A stretch of 64,000 nucleotides of DNA from Pectinatus sottacetonis (GTDB taxonomy: Bacteria > Bacillota > Negativicutes > Selenomonadales > Selenomonadaceae): the NCBI RefSeq assembly GCF_015732155.1, contig NZ_WIQK01000001.1, forward strand, positions 1,188,001 to 1,252,000. The letters are read 5' to 3'. A program made the position numbers and the translations under genes. Of the stretch, positions 16,245 to 26,033 are shown in pieces (positions within the stretch are counted from its first letter, which is position 1; the number at the start of each line of letters is the position of its first letter). The notes below the pieces were generated by a model. It was given only the letters and a program-made list of their open reading frames with translations, had not been told where the DNA came from and ran no database searches.

Positions 16245-18089
16245 ATGAATGGTGTTTACCTGGTTGTGATCACAGCTTGTTTCTTAATTTTGGCTTATCG
16301 CTTTTATGGTGCTTTTATTGCGGCAAAAGTACTCACGCTCAATGAATTCCGTACACCACCTTCAATTCGTTTAAAAGATGGACACGATTATGTCCCGACA
16401 AACAAATGGGTGGTATTCGGACATCATTTTGCTGCCATTGCTGGTGCCGGCCCATTAGTCGGACCTGTTATTGCCGCTCAGTTTGGTTATCTGCCTGGTA
16501 TGCTATGGATTCTTTTTGGATCAGTATTGGCCGGTGCAGTCCACGATATGGTAATACTGTTGGCATCCATACGCCATGACGGCAAATCAATTGCTGAAAT
16601 TGCTAAAGCAGAGATTAGTAAGCTAGCTGGTACCAGTGCACTTTGGGCAACTTTATTTCTGCTTATAATAACAGAAGCTGGTATGGCTGTTGTAGTGGCA
16701 AATTCTTTATTCAACAGTCCCTGGGGTACCTTTACAGTTGGTTCTACTATTCCTATTGCTATATTTATCGGTCTTTATCTTAAATTTCTTCGGCCTGGCA
16801 AAATACGAGAAGCTACTATTTTAGGTGTAACTTTAATTTTACTTGCCGTTATTTTTGGCCCGGCAATCAAAAATTCTCCTGTATTAGCTCCTTTCTTCAC
16901 CTTCAGCGTAGTACAGATAGAAATAGGTATTGCTATCTATGGCTTTTTTGCTTCTGTTCTACCGGTATGGCTGCTCTTAGCCCCACGTGATTATCTTAGT
17001 ACTTATATGAAAATTGGTACTATAGCAGCATTAGCTATTGGTATTTTAATTGTAGCGCCAGCAATACGTATGCCAGCTGCATCACAATTTATCTGGGGCG
17101 GCGGTCCCGTTATAAAAGGATCTGTTATTCCCTTTGTTTTTATAACTATTGCCTGCGGCGCCATATCTGGTTTCCACAGCATCATATCTACCGGTACTAC
17201 TCCTAAAATGATAATGAATGAACGACAGATACTTCCTATAGGCTACGGTGCTATGCTCACGGAAGCATTTATTTCCATGATGGCCTTGATTGCTGCTACC
17301 AGTCTGCATCCTTCAGACTATTTTGCGATAAATTCCTCTCAGCAGGCTTTTGCCGCATTAGGAATACATGTGCAAGACTTACCTATGTTATCCCATCTTG
17401 TAGGAGAAAATCTTATGCACAGACCCGGTGGAGCTGTTTCACTTGCTGTTGGCATGGCCGATGTATTTTCTAAAATCCCTTTCATGGACCAATTCATGGG
17501 ATTCTGGTATCATTTCTGTATAATGTTCGAAGCACTCTTTATCCTTACACTCATAGATGCCGGCTCACGTGTAGGCCGCTATCTTCTACAGGAACTTTTG
17601 GGCAGAGTTTATAAACCATTTAGCAATACCGAATGGTGGCCGGGAATCATCTTCTGCAGCGCCTTGATAAGTATCTGCTGGGGCTATCTGGTATTACAAG
17701 GCAATATCAGCGAAATATGGCCATTATTTGGTGTTTCCAACCAGCTTTTAGGAACTATTACCCTGGCAATAGGTACATCATATATTTATCGAACCGGCCG
17801 AGGTCGCTATGCTTGGGTAACTATGGCTCCCTGTCTATTCATGGCTGTAATAACTTACTATGCTGACTATCTAAATATTTTCAACAGTTATATCCCCAGT
17901 GGTAAGTGGCTCCTTGTTTCTATAAGCGTTATTATGTTTGTTCTTGTTTCCATTGTAATGGTAGAGTCAATTCGTAGCTGGCTACGTTATCGCAACACTA
18001 TCCCACAGGACTATAGAACTCAAGCTGAAATAGAAGCTGAAACTAAGGCAGAATTGGAAAAATCTGGACAAGCTGTTTTCATAAAATGA
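16245..18089 (+). CDS. cstA: Carbon starvation protein CstA-family transporter
   Basis: This 614-aa inner-membrane protein has some 15-18 predicted membrane helices. CstA hallmarks are NKWVVFGHHFAAIAGAGPLV, GPVIAAQFGYLPG, AGAVHDM and HSIISTGTTPKM. Family members take up peptides or pyruvate under nutrient limitation. It is shorter than E. coli CstA (about 700), as usual for Firmicute homologues. AGGAGG (16231-16236) fixes the ATG at 16245; the frame to 16185 runs through the inverted repeat and is rejected. A terminator follows at 18126-18162. No lytTR-type two-component genes, which often control it, are adjacent. Confidence 0.9.
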   Translation: MNGVYLVVITACFLILAYRFYGAFIAAKVLTLNEFRTPPSIRLKDGHDYVPTNKWVVFGHHFAAIAGAGPLVGPVIAAQFGYLPGMLWILFGSVLAGAVHDMVILLASIRHDGKSIAEIAKAEISKLAGTSALWATLFLLIITEAGMAVVVANSLFNSPWGTFTVGSTIPIAIFIGLYLKFLRPGKIREATILGVTLILLAVIFGPAIKNSPVLAPFFTFSVVQIEIGIAIYGFFASVLPVWLLLAPRDYLSTYMKIGTIAALAIGILIVAPAIRMPAASQFIWGGGPVIKGSVIPFVFITIACGAISGFHSIISTGTTPKMIMNERQILPIGYGAMLTEAFISMMALIAATSLHPSDYFAINSSQQAFAALGIHVQDLPMLSHLVGENLMHRPGGAVSLAVGMADVFSKIPFMDQFMGFWYHFCIMFEALFILTLIDAGSRVGRYLLQELLGRVYKPFSNTEWWPGIIFCSALISICWGYLVLQGNISEIWPLFGVSNQLLGTITLAIGTSYIYRTGRGRYAWVTMAPCLFMAVITYYADYLNIFNSYIPSGKWLLVSISVIMFVLVSIVMVESIRSWLRYRNTIPQDYRTQAEIEAETKAELEKSGQAVFIK

Positions 18090-18125
18090 TATTCTAAAAA
18101 ATTTATTAATTATAAATTTTATTTT

Positions 18126-18162
18126 AAAAGCCATCACAACAGGCATATAGTGATGGCTTTTT
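18126..18162. terminator. Bidirectional terminator between cstA and gpmA
   Basis: AAAAGCCATCAC (18126-18137) pairs perfectly with 18150-18161 around a 12-nt loop, with Ts after the arm on both strands. It serves the converging cstA and gpmA genes. Confidence 0.88.
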
Positions 18163-18170
18163 CTTGTTTA

Positions 18171-18914
18171 TTATTTGGCTTTTCCCTGAGCCGCAACTTT
18201 ATTTATTTTATTCTTTATCATTTCCGGATCACCCAGATAATATTTATTTTTAACATACCAATCATCATCAAATTCATATACCAATGGTACTCCTGTCGGT
18301 ATGTTCACACTAACAATTTCTTTTTCTGACAAATTATCGAGAATTTTCACCAATGCTCTTAATGAATTGCCATGTGCTACTATTAAAACCCTTTTCCCCT
18401 GTTTCATATCGCGCAAAACATTTTCTTCATAATAAGGAACCACCCTTGCTATTGTATCCTTTAGACTTTCTCCTAGTGGTAGTTCTTCGTTATCCACTTT
18501 TCTGTATGCAGGCATTAAGGCTGGATTTCTATCATCATCTTTAGTCAGTAACGGTGGACATACATCAAAAGATCTACGCCAGATTTTCACCTGTTCTTCG
18601 CCATATTTTTCCGCTGTTTTAGCCTTATTAAGTCCCTGCAGGGCTCCATAATGGCGTTCATTCAATTTCCATGTTTTTTCTATAGGCAGCCAGACCCTAT
18701 CCATTTCATCAAGAACAATATTAAGGGTATGTATTGCCCTTTTTAAATAAGATGTATAACAAATATCAAAATCAAAATCCTTCTTTTTTAGCCATATACC
18801 GGCTGTACTGGCTTCTTCTCTACCTTTTTCTGTCAGGTCAACATCTGTCCAGCCTGTAAATAAATTTTTCTGATTCCATTCACTTTCACCATGTCTTACT
18901 AAAACTAACTTCAT
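18171..18914 (-). CDS. gpmA: 2,3-bisphosphoglycerate-dependent phosphoglycerate mutase
   Basis: This 247-aa glycolytic enzyme interconverts 3- and 2-phosphoglycerate. The motif [20 protein letters not shown] contains the phosphorylated histidine; [13 protein letters not shown] and the second catalytic histidine in [15 protein letters not shown] are also present. The length is normal for the dPGM family. It is a single-gene unit starting at ATG 18914 and ends at the bidirectional terminator shared with cstA. Confidence 0.95.
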   Translation of the reverse strand: MKLVLVRHGESEWNQKNLFTGWTDVDLTEKGREEASTAGIWLKKKDFDFDICYTSYLKRAIHTLNIVLDEMDRVWLPIEKTWKLNERHYGALQGLNKAKTAEKYGEEQVKIWRRSFDVCPPLLTKDDDRNPALMPAYRKVDNEELPLGESLKDTIARVVPYYEENVLRDMKQGKRVLIVAHGNSLRALVKILDNLSEKEIVSVNIPTGVPLVYEFDDDWYVKNKYYLGDPEMIKNKINKVAAQGKAK

Positions 18915-19360
18915 AAATCACACCTCTTTCTATAAAATAAAAACTATCATCATTTGGGGAAAACCAACCTTTTTAATATGTCCATAAATATATTTTACCA
19001 ACATCATGAAACCGCTCAATTCTGAAATAAAGCTACCAGCCAAACAATCTTTCTAAAACAATAAAAACAGCTCTACTCTAGTTATATTTTTTTGAATATA
19101 CTCTCAATTACTACTTATTATTATATATAGCCACTGCTTAAAATTCAATAAATTATCACTATGCTCAATAATAATTTATTTTTATTTTCTCCTAAAAATA
19201 TAACAAATTTTATAAATATATTTACAATAAGAATAACACAAAGTTAATATATATTTAACGTATACGGTATTATTATGTTCTATAATGATGTTGTATCTTG
19301 TAATTAATACAGATTTTTTCATATTATTCTATCGCTAAACATATACACTCACTCCCCCTT
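18915..19360. other. AT-rich gap, no gene seen
   Basis: No convincing coding frame is present. A TATAAT at 19281-19286 has only a poor -35 match, but could start a short RNA that ends at the hairpin at 19361-19400. Confidence 0.4.
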
Positions 19361-19400
19361 GCAGAAAAAACAGGCAGATAATACTGCCTGTTTTTTCTGC
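19361..19400. terminator. 17-bp perfect hairpin, isolated terminator
   Basis: Arms 19361-19377 and 19384-19400 (core CAGGCAG, flanked by A6/T6) are perfectly complementary around ATAATA. No plus-strand gene precedes it; the nearest downstream gene is larA, which has its own promoter after the hairpin. Confidence 0.75.
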
Positions 19401-19456
19401 ATAATTTTCCCTATTATTCTATTAAATATATTTATTTTATTATAAAATAAATTATC

Positions 19457-19485
19457 TTTACATTAAAAATATACTGAATTATACT
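19457..19485 (+). promoter_or_regulatory. larA promoter
   Basis: TTTACA (19457-19462), a 17-nt spacer and TATACT (19480-19485) make a good sigma-70 promoter 38 nt before the larA ATG. Confidence 0.65.
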
Positions 19486-19523
19486 AAAGCATAAGATGAT
19501 AAACACTATATGGAGATGACAAA

Positions 19524-20813
19524 ATGGAAAATAATAATTTTATAAACATTTCCCTGCCCTACCACAAAGGTAAAATAATCGCCAAAATACCTCGTAATAA
19601 TTTAGCAGGTATTCTTTCATCAAAAACTGCCAATTTTCGTGCCGATATGTCGGAAAAAGACATTGTAGAAAAATCGCTTGATACACCTATTAATTCTCCC
19701 AAACTGGAAGAACTGGCTAAAGGGAAAAAAAATATCGTTATCATTAGTTCAGATCATACTCGACCAGTTCCTTCTAAAATAATAACTCCTATATTGCTCA
19801 GCAGACTTCGCCAGACTGCTCCGAATGCAAATATTACTATCTTAGTAGCCACTGGGTTTCATCGACCATCAACAAAAGAAGAATTAATTAATAAATATGG
19901 CACCGATATAGTAAACAATGAAAAAATTATTATGCATGTTTCTACAGATGATACAGCTATGACAAAAATAGGCACGCTTCCCTCCGGTGGCCCTTGTATT
20001 ATTAATAAGCTTGCAGTTGAAGCTGATCTGCTGTTAGCAGAAGGATTTATCGAATCACACTTCTTTGCCGGCTTCTCTGGCGGAAGAAAATCTGTTTTAC
20101 CGGGAATTGCTTCTTATAAAACAATAATGGCTAATCATTGTGGTGAATTTATTGCTTCAGATAAAGCGCGTACCGGAAATTTACTGCACAATCCCATTCA
20201 TGAAGACATGGTTTATGCTGCTAAAACTGCGAAATTAAAATTTATTTTAAATGTCGTTCTTGACGAAGACAAAAAAATAATTGCTTCCTTTGCAGGAAAT
20301 AGTGAAACAGCACATATTAAAGGCTGTAAATTTTTACAAAACCTAGCCCGTGTAAAAAATATCCCCAGCGATATTACTATAACAACAAATGGTGGCTATC
20401 CCCTGGACCAAAATATTTATCAGGCTGTAAAAGGCATGACAGCCGCTGAAGCAGCCAATAATAAAAACGGTGTCATTATTATTATTGCCGGCTGCTGTGA
20501 TGGTCATGGTGGTGAAGGTTTCTACAGAAATCTGGCTGATGTAAAAACGCCTGAAGATTTTTTGATAAAATCGCTTCACACACCTCGCCAGGAAACTATT
20601 CCCGAACAATGGACCTCTCAGATACTAGCGAGAATACTCACGTATCACCATGTGATTCTCGTTTCTGATCTTATAGACCCCCAGATAGTAAAAAATCTTC
20701 ATATGGATATTGCCCTAACGTTAGATGAAGCCTTAAATAAAGCCTATGCTTTGAAAGGAATTAATGCCAAAATAACAGTCATCCCAGACGGCCTTTCTGT
20801 AATAGTAGAATAA
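19524..20813 (+). CDS. larA: Nickel-pincer lactate racemase-family protein LarA
   Basis: This 429-aa cytoplasmic protein belongs to the LarA family, which racemises lactate or related 2-hydroxyacids using a nickel-pincer nucleotide. Family motifs are IISSDHTRPVPSK, VATGFHRPS with a catalytic-type histidine, and SGGRKSVLPGIASYKTI, whose lysine would bind the cofactor covalently. GGAGA lies 7 nt before the ATG. The cofactor genes larB, larC and larE are not in the window. Many family members racemise other hydroxyacids, so lactate is not certain. It has its own promoter at 19457-19485. Confidence 0.88.
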   Translation: MENNNFINISLPYHKGKIIAKIPRNNLAGILSSKTANFRADMSEKDIVEKSLDTPINSPKLEELAKGKKNIVIISSDHTRPVPSKIITPILLSRLRQTAPNANITILVATGFHRPSTKEELINKYGTDIVNNEKIIMHVSTDDTAMTKIGTLPSGGPCIINKLAVEADLLLAEGFIESHFFAGFSGGRKSVLPGIASYKTIMANHCGEFIASDKARTGNLLHNPIHEDMVYAAKTAKLKFILNVVLDEDKKIIASFAGNSETAHIKGCKFLQNLARVKNIPSDITITTNGGYPLDQNIYQAVKGMTAAEAANNKNGVIIIIAGCCDGHGGEGFYRNLADVKTPEDFLIKSLHTPRQETIPEQWTSQILARILTYHHVILVSDLIDPQIVKNLHMDIALTLDEALNKAYALKGINAKITVIPDGLSVIVE

Positions 20814-21015
20814 TTACCCACATTAACAAGCCAGAGCAAATTTCTATCTTTTGCCTGACATACAAGTATAATAAAAAAGGATCTGCCCGCAATAACATCA
20901 GCCTCATAAAATTTCTTCTCCTTTGCCACTGTAACTTTTTCTTTAGCTGATATTAACTAAGAGAGCATATCTGTTTATGAAAATAATGTTATATATGGTA
21001 GTTCCTTTTTTGCTG

Positions 21016-22938
21016 TTATTTATACTTTTTTATGATTTCTGCTATTTTATCAGCGGCAAAAGATAAATCTTCATTATTATGTGTTGCCATAATGGCCGCT
21101 CTGAGCCTCGCTTCACCTTTTTTTACAGTCGGATAGCGAATAGCGGATATGTATATACCAACGGCAAACAACTTTTCTGCTATTTCCATCGTACATTTTT
21201 CCCCACCTGTTTTTATGGGCACTATGGCCGATGAAGTATTAACCGGAATTCCGTTTTGCGCCAAACAATGGCTGAAATAAGCTGTATTCTTCTGAAGCTG
21301 CTGTACAATAGAAGGATTTTTTTCAATCAGCTCTAATGCTTTTAGCGCTGCTGCTATTACTGCCGGGGAAAGACTTGTAGAAAAAATAAAACTACGGGAC
21401 TTATTGCGCAGATAATCTATAAGGATCTGACTGCCGCAGACAAATCCACCTTCACTAGCAAGGGCTTTACTCATTGTTCCCATAAGTATATCCGGTTTAT
21501 CACTGCTATTATAGTATTCAACAATTCCTCTGCCCGTCTTCCCTATAACACCTGTAGAATGAGCTTCATCCAACATGGATAAAAAATGGTATTTTTTTGC
21601 CAGATAAATTATTCCGGGCATATTGGCAATATCTCCATCCATACTGAAAACCGCATCACTTACTATTAGAGCACGGCAGGGAGAATACAAGCATATTTTT
21701 CTCTCAAGGTCTTTCATATCATTATGCCGATAAACAATAGTTCTGGCTTTACTCAGACGGCATCCATCAATAATACTGGCATGATTTAATTCATCGCTAA
21801 AAATAATTGTATTTTTATCACATAAGGCAGATATTATCCCTACGTTAGCCATATATCCTGTATTATACGTAAGTGCAGCTTCTGTATTTTTAAATTCAGC
21901 CAGTTCATTTTCCCACTGAACATGAAGTGTCATATTCCCTGTTGTTAAACGTGAGCCCCCTGAACCTGTACCAAAGTCATGTATAGCTTTAACAGCCGTT
22001 GCTTTAATCTGTGGATTATTAATTAACCCCAGATAATTATTAGAAGCAAGCATAATCATATCTTTATTTTCACATTTTATATGATTATTTTGCGCAGATG
22101 ATATTTCATACATTGTACGATAGAGATGTTGTTTCTGTAAAGTGTCTATATCTATAGAAATTTTCTGAATAAAATTATTTTGCCTAATATTTTCTTTATT
22201 ATCAGACTTTAGTTGCGGAATATTACCAACAAGTACATATTGTTTTTCTAAATAGTTAATACAGTCGGGAATATTTTCTTTCTTCCCGCGAAATAAAAAT
22301 ATCCTCCCGCCATCAGGACAACCCATCTCTTTAAGCTTTGTAATTCTTACATAACCTATATCTTTGGCTGCTACATATCCAGTCACATAATCAGGATCAT
22401 CAGACATACATATCTCTGCCACAATATATGGTGAATTCACCACTTTGCTGGCAAGGACAATTGCTTCCTTATAGTGATCTTTATCGGCTGGACAGCCGGA
22501 ATCTTCAGCATCCATATAAGTTGCCCGTATGCCGCGCTGAGGATCTGGCTCTAGTCTTTCCAATGTATCAGCATCAAGCAGCATTGCTCCCCGCATAGCA
22601 TATGTATCCTTAAATTTTTTCATTATTTCCAAACCATTTTTTATATGCAGTTTCTCCAATAATGCTAATATTTGCCGTTGGCCCATATCAGCATCTTTTA
22701 CTTCTATAGAAGTTACCGGCAATGCTTTAATATGCTCTATTTTCCGGGGATTTACCGATTCCACTTTCAGATTAATAAAATCAGGTTTTCCTTTAGCATG
22801 ATGCAGTGCCCGTTGTAACAAAGAAGATGCATCTTTATTAATTTTCTCCTCAGCAATAATTTTTTCTGCACCAGAAATATGCATGTTTCCATTATTGATT
22901 TTTTTACTAGCTCTCATCTTTAAACTATATAAAGCCAT
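21016..22938 (-). CDS. bioWF: Bifunctional BioW-BioF fusion: pimeloyl-CoA synthetase / 8-amino-7-oxononanoate synthase
   Basis: This 640-aa protein joins two biotin enzymes. Residues 1 to about 245 are BioW (6-carboxyhexanoate-CoA ligase): YSLKMRAS, HISGAEKII, HHAKGKPDF, RGAMLLDADT and AEICMSDDPDYVTGYVAAK. Residues about 260-640 are the PLP enzyme BioF (KAPA synthase), with ASNNYLGL, GTGSGGSRLTTGN, MLDEAHSTGVIG and MGTMSKALASEGG, whose lysine binds PLP. The fusion would make pimeloyl-CoA and use it directly. AGGAG lies 9 nt before the ATG. Transcription is from a promoter overlapped by a BirA-like operator at 23005-23058. Separate bioC and bioH-like genes at 13772-15262 make the pathway look redundant. 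Confidence 0.93.
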   Translation of the reverse strand: MALYSLKMRASKKINNGNMHISGAEKIIAEEKINKDASSLLQRALHHAKGKPDFINLKVESVNPRKIEHIKALPVTSIEVKDADMGQRQILALLEKLHIKNGLEIMKKFKDTYAMRGAMLLDADTLERLEPDPQRGIRATYMDAEDSGCPADKDHYKEAIVLASKVVNSPYIVAEICMSDDPDYVTGYVAAKDIGYVRITKLKEMGCPDGGRIFLFRGKKENIPDCINYLEKQYVLVGNIPQLKSDNKENIRQNNFIQKISIDIDTLQKQHLYRTMYEISSAQNNHIKCENKDMIMLASNNYLGLINNPQIKATAVKAIHDFGTGSGGSRLTTGNMTLHVQWENELAEFKNTEAALTYNTGYMANVGIISALCDKNTIIFSDELNHASIIDGCRLSKARTIVYRHNDMKDLERKICLYSPCRALIVSDAVFSMDGDIANMPGIIYLAKKYHFLSMLDEAHSTGVIGKTGRGIVEYYNSSDKPDILMGTMSKALASEGGFVCGSQILIDYLRNKSRSFIFSTSLSPAVIAAALKALELIEKNPSIVQQLQKNTAYFSHCLAQNGIPVNTSSAIVPIKTGGEKCTMEIAEKLFAVGIYISAIRYPTVKKGEARLRAAIMATHNNEDLSFAADKIAEIIKKYK

Positions 22939-23004
22939 ATTTTGTCCATCTCCTATTATATATGCAGGATTCCTCCCTTAAAAACTTAAATAAATCCTTC
23001 ATAT

Positions 23005-23058
23005 ATAATACAAATGCTTTGCATTATTGTCAACTTAAATTTTATTTAAAGTTTATAA
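23005..23058 (-). promoter_or_regulatory. bioWF promoter with overlapping BirA-like operator
   Basis: On the minus strand, TTGACA (23028-23033), a 17-nt spacer and TATTAT (23005-23010) form a near-consensus promoter. TTGTCAAC-N16-GTTTATAA (23027-23058) overlaps the -35 box. It differs at one base from the known BirA operator form TTGTnAAC/GTTnACAA. Confidence 0.8.
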
Positions 23059-23096
23059 TAATAATTTAATAAGAATTCAGTTATTTTACCAAAATA

Positions 23097-23137
23097 AAAT
23101 ACTCTGGTTCAGCACTATGTACTAAAACAGAGTATTT
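23097..23137 (-). terminator. Terminator after fumC
   Basis: AAATACTCTG (23097-23106) pairs perfectly with 23128-23137; on the minus strand a T-rich stretch follows. It lies 31 nt beyond the fumC stop. Confidence 0.7.
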
Positions 23138-23167
23138 ATAACACATTGGTATATATAAAATTTTTCT

Positions 23168-24556
23168 TTATTCTTCTGGTTTTATCAACCGCTGCGGATT
23201 CATATAAAAATCAAAATCCTTTTCTGATACATAGCCTAATGATAGAGCAGCTTCTTTTAACGTAATATTTTCTTTAGCCGCCTTTTTACCTATTTCTGCA
23301 GATTTATCATATCCAATCAATGGTACTAATCCTGTAACTAATATCAATGAATGTTTCAAATGATCTTCAATTCTTGACAAGTTAGGTTTGATTCCTACTG
23401 CACATTTATGATTAAATGAATTTATTGAATCACTTAAAAGTCTTATACTCTGAACCATATTGTACGCAATTACCGGCATAAATACGTTGAGTTGGAAGTT
23501 TCCCTGACTGGCCGCAAAACCAACAGTTGCATCATTACCCATTACCTGGGCAGCAACCATAGTAACTGCTTCAGCCTGTGTAGGATTTACTTTCGAAGGC
23601 ATTATGGAACTGCCCGGTTCATTCGCCGGTATGGTTATTTCACCAATACCGCATCTAGGACCACTTGCAAGCCAGCGGACATCATTGGCTATTTTCATTA
23701 GATCTGCTGCCAATGCTTTCAATAAACCATGCACAGCTGCCAATTCTGATTTACTTGAAAGTGCCTGAAACTTATTCGGTGCTGTAACAAAATTTTCCCC
23801 TGTAAGATGGCTGACTTCAACTGCAACTCTTTCCGCAAATTCTGGATGAGTATTTATGCCTGTACCAACGGCAGTACCACCCATAGCCATATAATGAATA
23901 AATTCTATGCCGCTGTTTAAAATCTCCCGATCTCTTTTTATTATACCAGCCCAGCCGCTTATTTCCTGTCCAAGCGTTAATGGAGTTGCATCCATGAGAT
24001 GTGTACGGCCAATTTTTATAATATCAGCAAACTCAGTTGCCTTTTTATCCAGTGTTACAATAAAATTATCCATTGCCGGGAATAAATATTTTTTTATCAT
24101 TGTAAGAGAAACTACATGAAGTGCCGTAGGAAATATATCATTCGAGCTTTGAGAATGATTTACATGGTCATTAGGATGAACTTTTATATCATGCCCTTGT
24201 TCATGCAGTATCTGCATCGCACGATGTGCTATAACTTCATTCATATTCATATTAAATTGTGTACCACTGCCTGTTTGCCATACAGCTAAAGGAAAATTCT
24301 CATCCAATTTCCCTTCATTAATTTCATCACACGCCTTTATAATAGCGTCAACGCGTTCTTTATCAACTAATTTTAAATCAAGATTAACTTTTGCAGCCGC
24401 ACGCTTTAACCGTGAAAACACACGAACAAGCTCCATTGGTATTTTTTCTATCCCTATTTTAAAATTTTCATAGCTTCTTTCGGTCTGTGGTCCCCACAAC
24501 TTATCACATGGAACCTTGACTTCACCAATAGAATCTTTTTCAATACGATACTGCAT
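23168..24556 (-). CDS. fumC: Class II fumarate hydratase
   Basis: This 462-aa enzyme interconverts fumarate and malate. The superfamily signature GSSIMPSKVNPTQ is intact, as are GSGTQFNMNMNEV, HPNDHVNHSQSSND and GRTHLMDATPLTLGQE. These identify iron-sulfur-independent, oxygen-stable fumarase C rather than aspartase, whose motifs differ slightly. The ATG at 24556 follows a GGGGG-type binding site by 8 nt; an in-frame TTG at 24562 is less likely. It is a single-gene unit. In a fermentative Negativicute it would serve the reductive branch toward succinate and propionate, which is inference. Confidence 0.92.
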   Translation of the reverse strand: MQYRIEKDSIGEVKVPCDKLWGPQTERSYENFKIGIEKIPMELVRVFSRLKRAAAKVNLDLKLVDKERVDAIIKACDEINEGKLDENFPLAVWQTGSGTQFNMNMNEVIAHRAMQILHEQGHDIKVHPNDHVNHSQSSNDIFPTALHVVSLTMIKKYLFPAMDNFIVTLDKKATEFADIIKIGRTHLMDATPLTLGQEISGWAGIIKRDREILNSGIEFIHYMAMGGTAVGTGINTHPEFAERVAVEVSHLTGENFVTAPNKFQALSSKSELAAVHGLLKALAADLMKIANDVRWLASGPRCGIGEITIPANEPGSSIMPSKVNPTQAEAVTMVAAQVMGNDATVGFAASQGNFQLNVFMPVIAYNMVQSIRLLSDSINSFNHKCAVGIKPNLSRIEDHLKHSLILVTGLVPLIGYDKSAEIGKKAAKENITLKEAALSLGYVSEKDFDFYMNPQRLIKPEE

Positions 24557-25001
24557 ACACAATTCCCCCTGCTAATTATTATTTGTCTGAAAATAAATAT
24601 ACAGTTTAAATATAGACACTTCATTTTTTATTGTATTCAGCAAAACGTGGTTATTACATTACATAATATGAATAATACGACTGGTGTTCTACATAAAAAA
24701 TAGTATATTATTGATATTCATTTTCATCTATAACAGTTCTATATAATTAATCATAGTCCCTGCCACTATTGCATGAATTACTTTAATTATATTCTATATA
24801 TTATATTACTCTTATTTTTTTATAAATAAAAGCTGAATTTTTAATATGCATTATCAACTATTTGAAAATACTATTACTGCGTATATATATATTTGAATCA
24901 GTTACTTGACTTGTTTTTGTATTTATTTAATAATTTCTATAATTATTATTTTTGCTTTTATGCCATTTTATCCAGTTTCGCAAACCACGGGATAAAAACA
25001 C
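24557..25001. other. AT-rich gap, no gene seen
   Basis: The interval between fumC and the XRE regulator shows no convincing coding frame, strong hairpin or recognised RNA. It must hold the fumC promoter near its left end. Confidence 0.5.
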
Positions 25002-25361
25002 TCACTTTTTTTCATCTTCACCAACAGCTTTCTTTTTTGTCTTCAAATAATTTAAGTACTGTCCTATTTCTGCGTTAATCTCATCATCAACAGAGAGAAT
25101 ATCATTAATTAAGTTTTCCTTTAATGACGATATATTCTGTTTATTAATACAATTATCATCATTTCCCATAAGATAATCGATACTTACCTTATAAAATTTA
25201 GCTAATAAAATAATCGTATCCATATCGGGTTCATTTCTGCCGGTTTCGTAATGATTGTATTTTGTATAACCGATGTTAAGTCTTTTTGCCGCTTCTTTTT
25301 GTGTTAATCCCATTTTTTTACGAACCTCTTTAAGCCTATATGTAAATCGGCTCTTCAGCAT
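25002..25361 (-). CDS. XRE-family helix-turn-helix regulator
   Basis: This 119-aa cytoplasmic protein has an N-terminal Cro/CI-type helix-turn-helix (about 8-62): RLKEVRKKMGLTQKEAAKRL, followed by ETGRNEPDMDTIILLAKFYK and VSIDYLMG. The charged C-terminal part is probably for oligomerisation. The ATG at 25361 has a GAGGGGG binding site; the frame to 25379 is less likely. Two small palindromes upstream, CTACA-TAT-TGTAG (25393-25405) and TACATTATGTA (25483-25493), are candidate operators. No prophage genes are nearby, so it is probably a stand-alone regulator with unknown targets. Confidence 0.82.
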   Translation of the reverse strand: MLKSRFTYRLKEVRKKMGLTQKEAAKRLNIGYTKYNHYETGRNEPDMDTIILLAKFYKVSIDYLMGNDDNCINKQNISSLKENLINDILSVDDEINAEIGQYLNYLKTKKKAVGEDEKK

Positions 25362-25379
25362 AATCCCCCCTCCCCACAA

Positions 25380-26021
25380 TTGAAAGTTTAAGCTACATAT
25401 TGTAGAAAAACAATTGAATCTATTAAATGTATACTTTCGATTGACGGTTTTATATTTATGGGCTATTATTTAATTAATGTTATACATTATGTAGATATTT
25501 TTTTTACTTTGATTATCAATATATTCGTTAAAAAAAATAATTAAATTGTTAAATTTTATATATATATTATTTTTTTATATTAATTATATTTATAATATAT
25601 TTTGTCCTTAAATTTTATATGCAATAAACAAATAAACATAAAAAACAAAACTTTAATTCTGTATCTATTTACTAAATAAAAAGAGGAATTTTTATAAAAA
25701 AGTATAATAGATATAAGATAAACTATTAATAATATATGTTATAGTAGTTCTTGGTAATAATATATATGTAGAACATTAAAAATATTTTAGTATAACTTGA
25801 TATAGTGATAATTTTGTTTCAAATAAATATTATTTGTTTTTTTCATCTTTAAGCATAAGTAAAAATAATTAAGTCTATAATTAAAATTTCCAAAACTAAA
25901 AATTTGCTGCCAGCAATAAGCTTATTACATAAAGACCTAATTATTATTTGCTTTGAATTATGAGAACAACTGTACTATAATTTATTATTTTCTAAAATAT
26001 TGCTATATCAACTAATGAAAG
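25380..26021. other. Long AT-rich intergenic stretch
   Basis: No coding frame is evident in about 640 nt. TTGACG (25441-25446), a 17-nt spacer and TATTAT (25464-25469) make a good plus-strand promoter, more than 500 nt before the next plus-strand gene. Two small palindromes (25393-25405 and 25483-25493) flank it. It may drive the EAL gene through a long leader, or a small RNA. Confidence 0.5.
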
Positions 26022-26033
26022 TTGAGGTATTTT

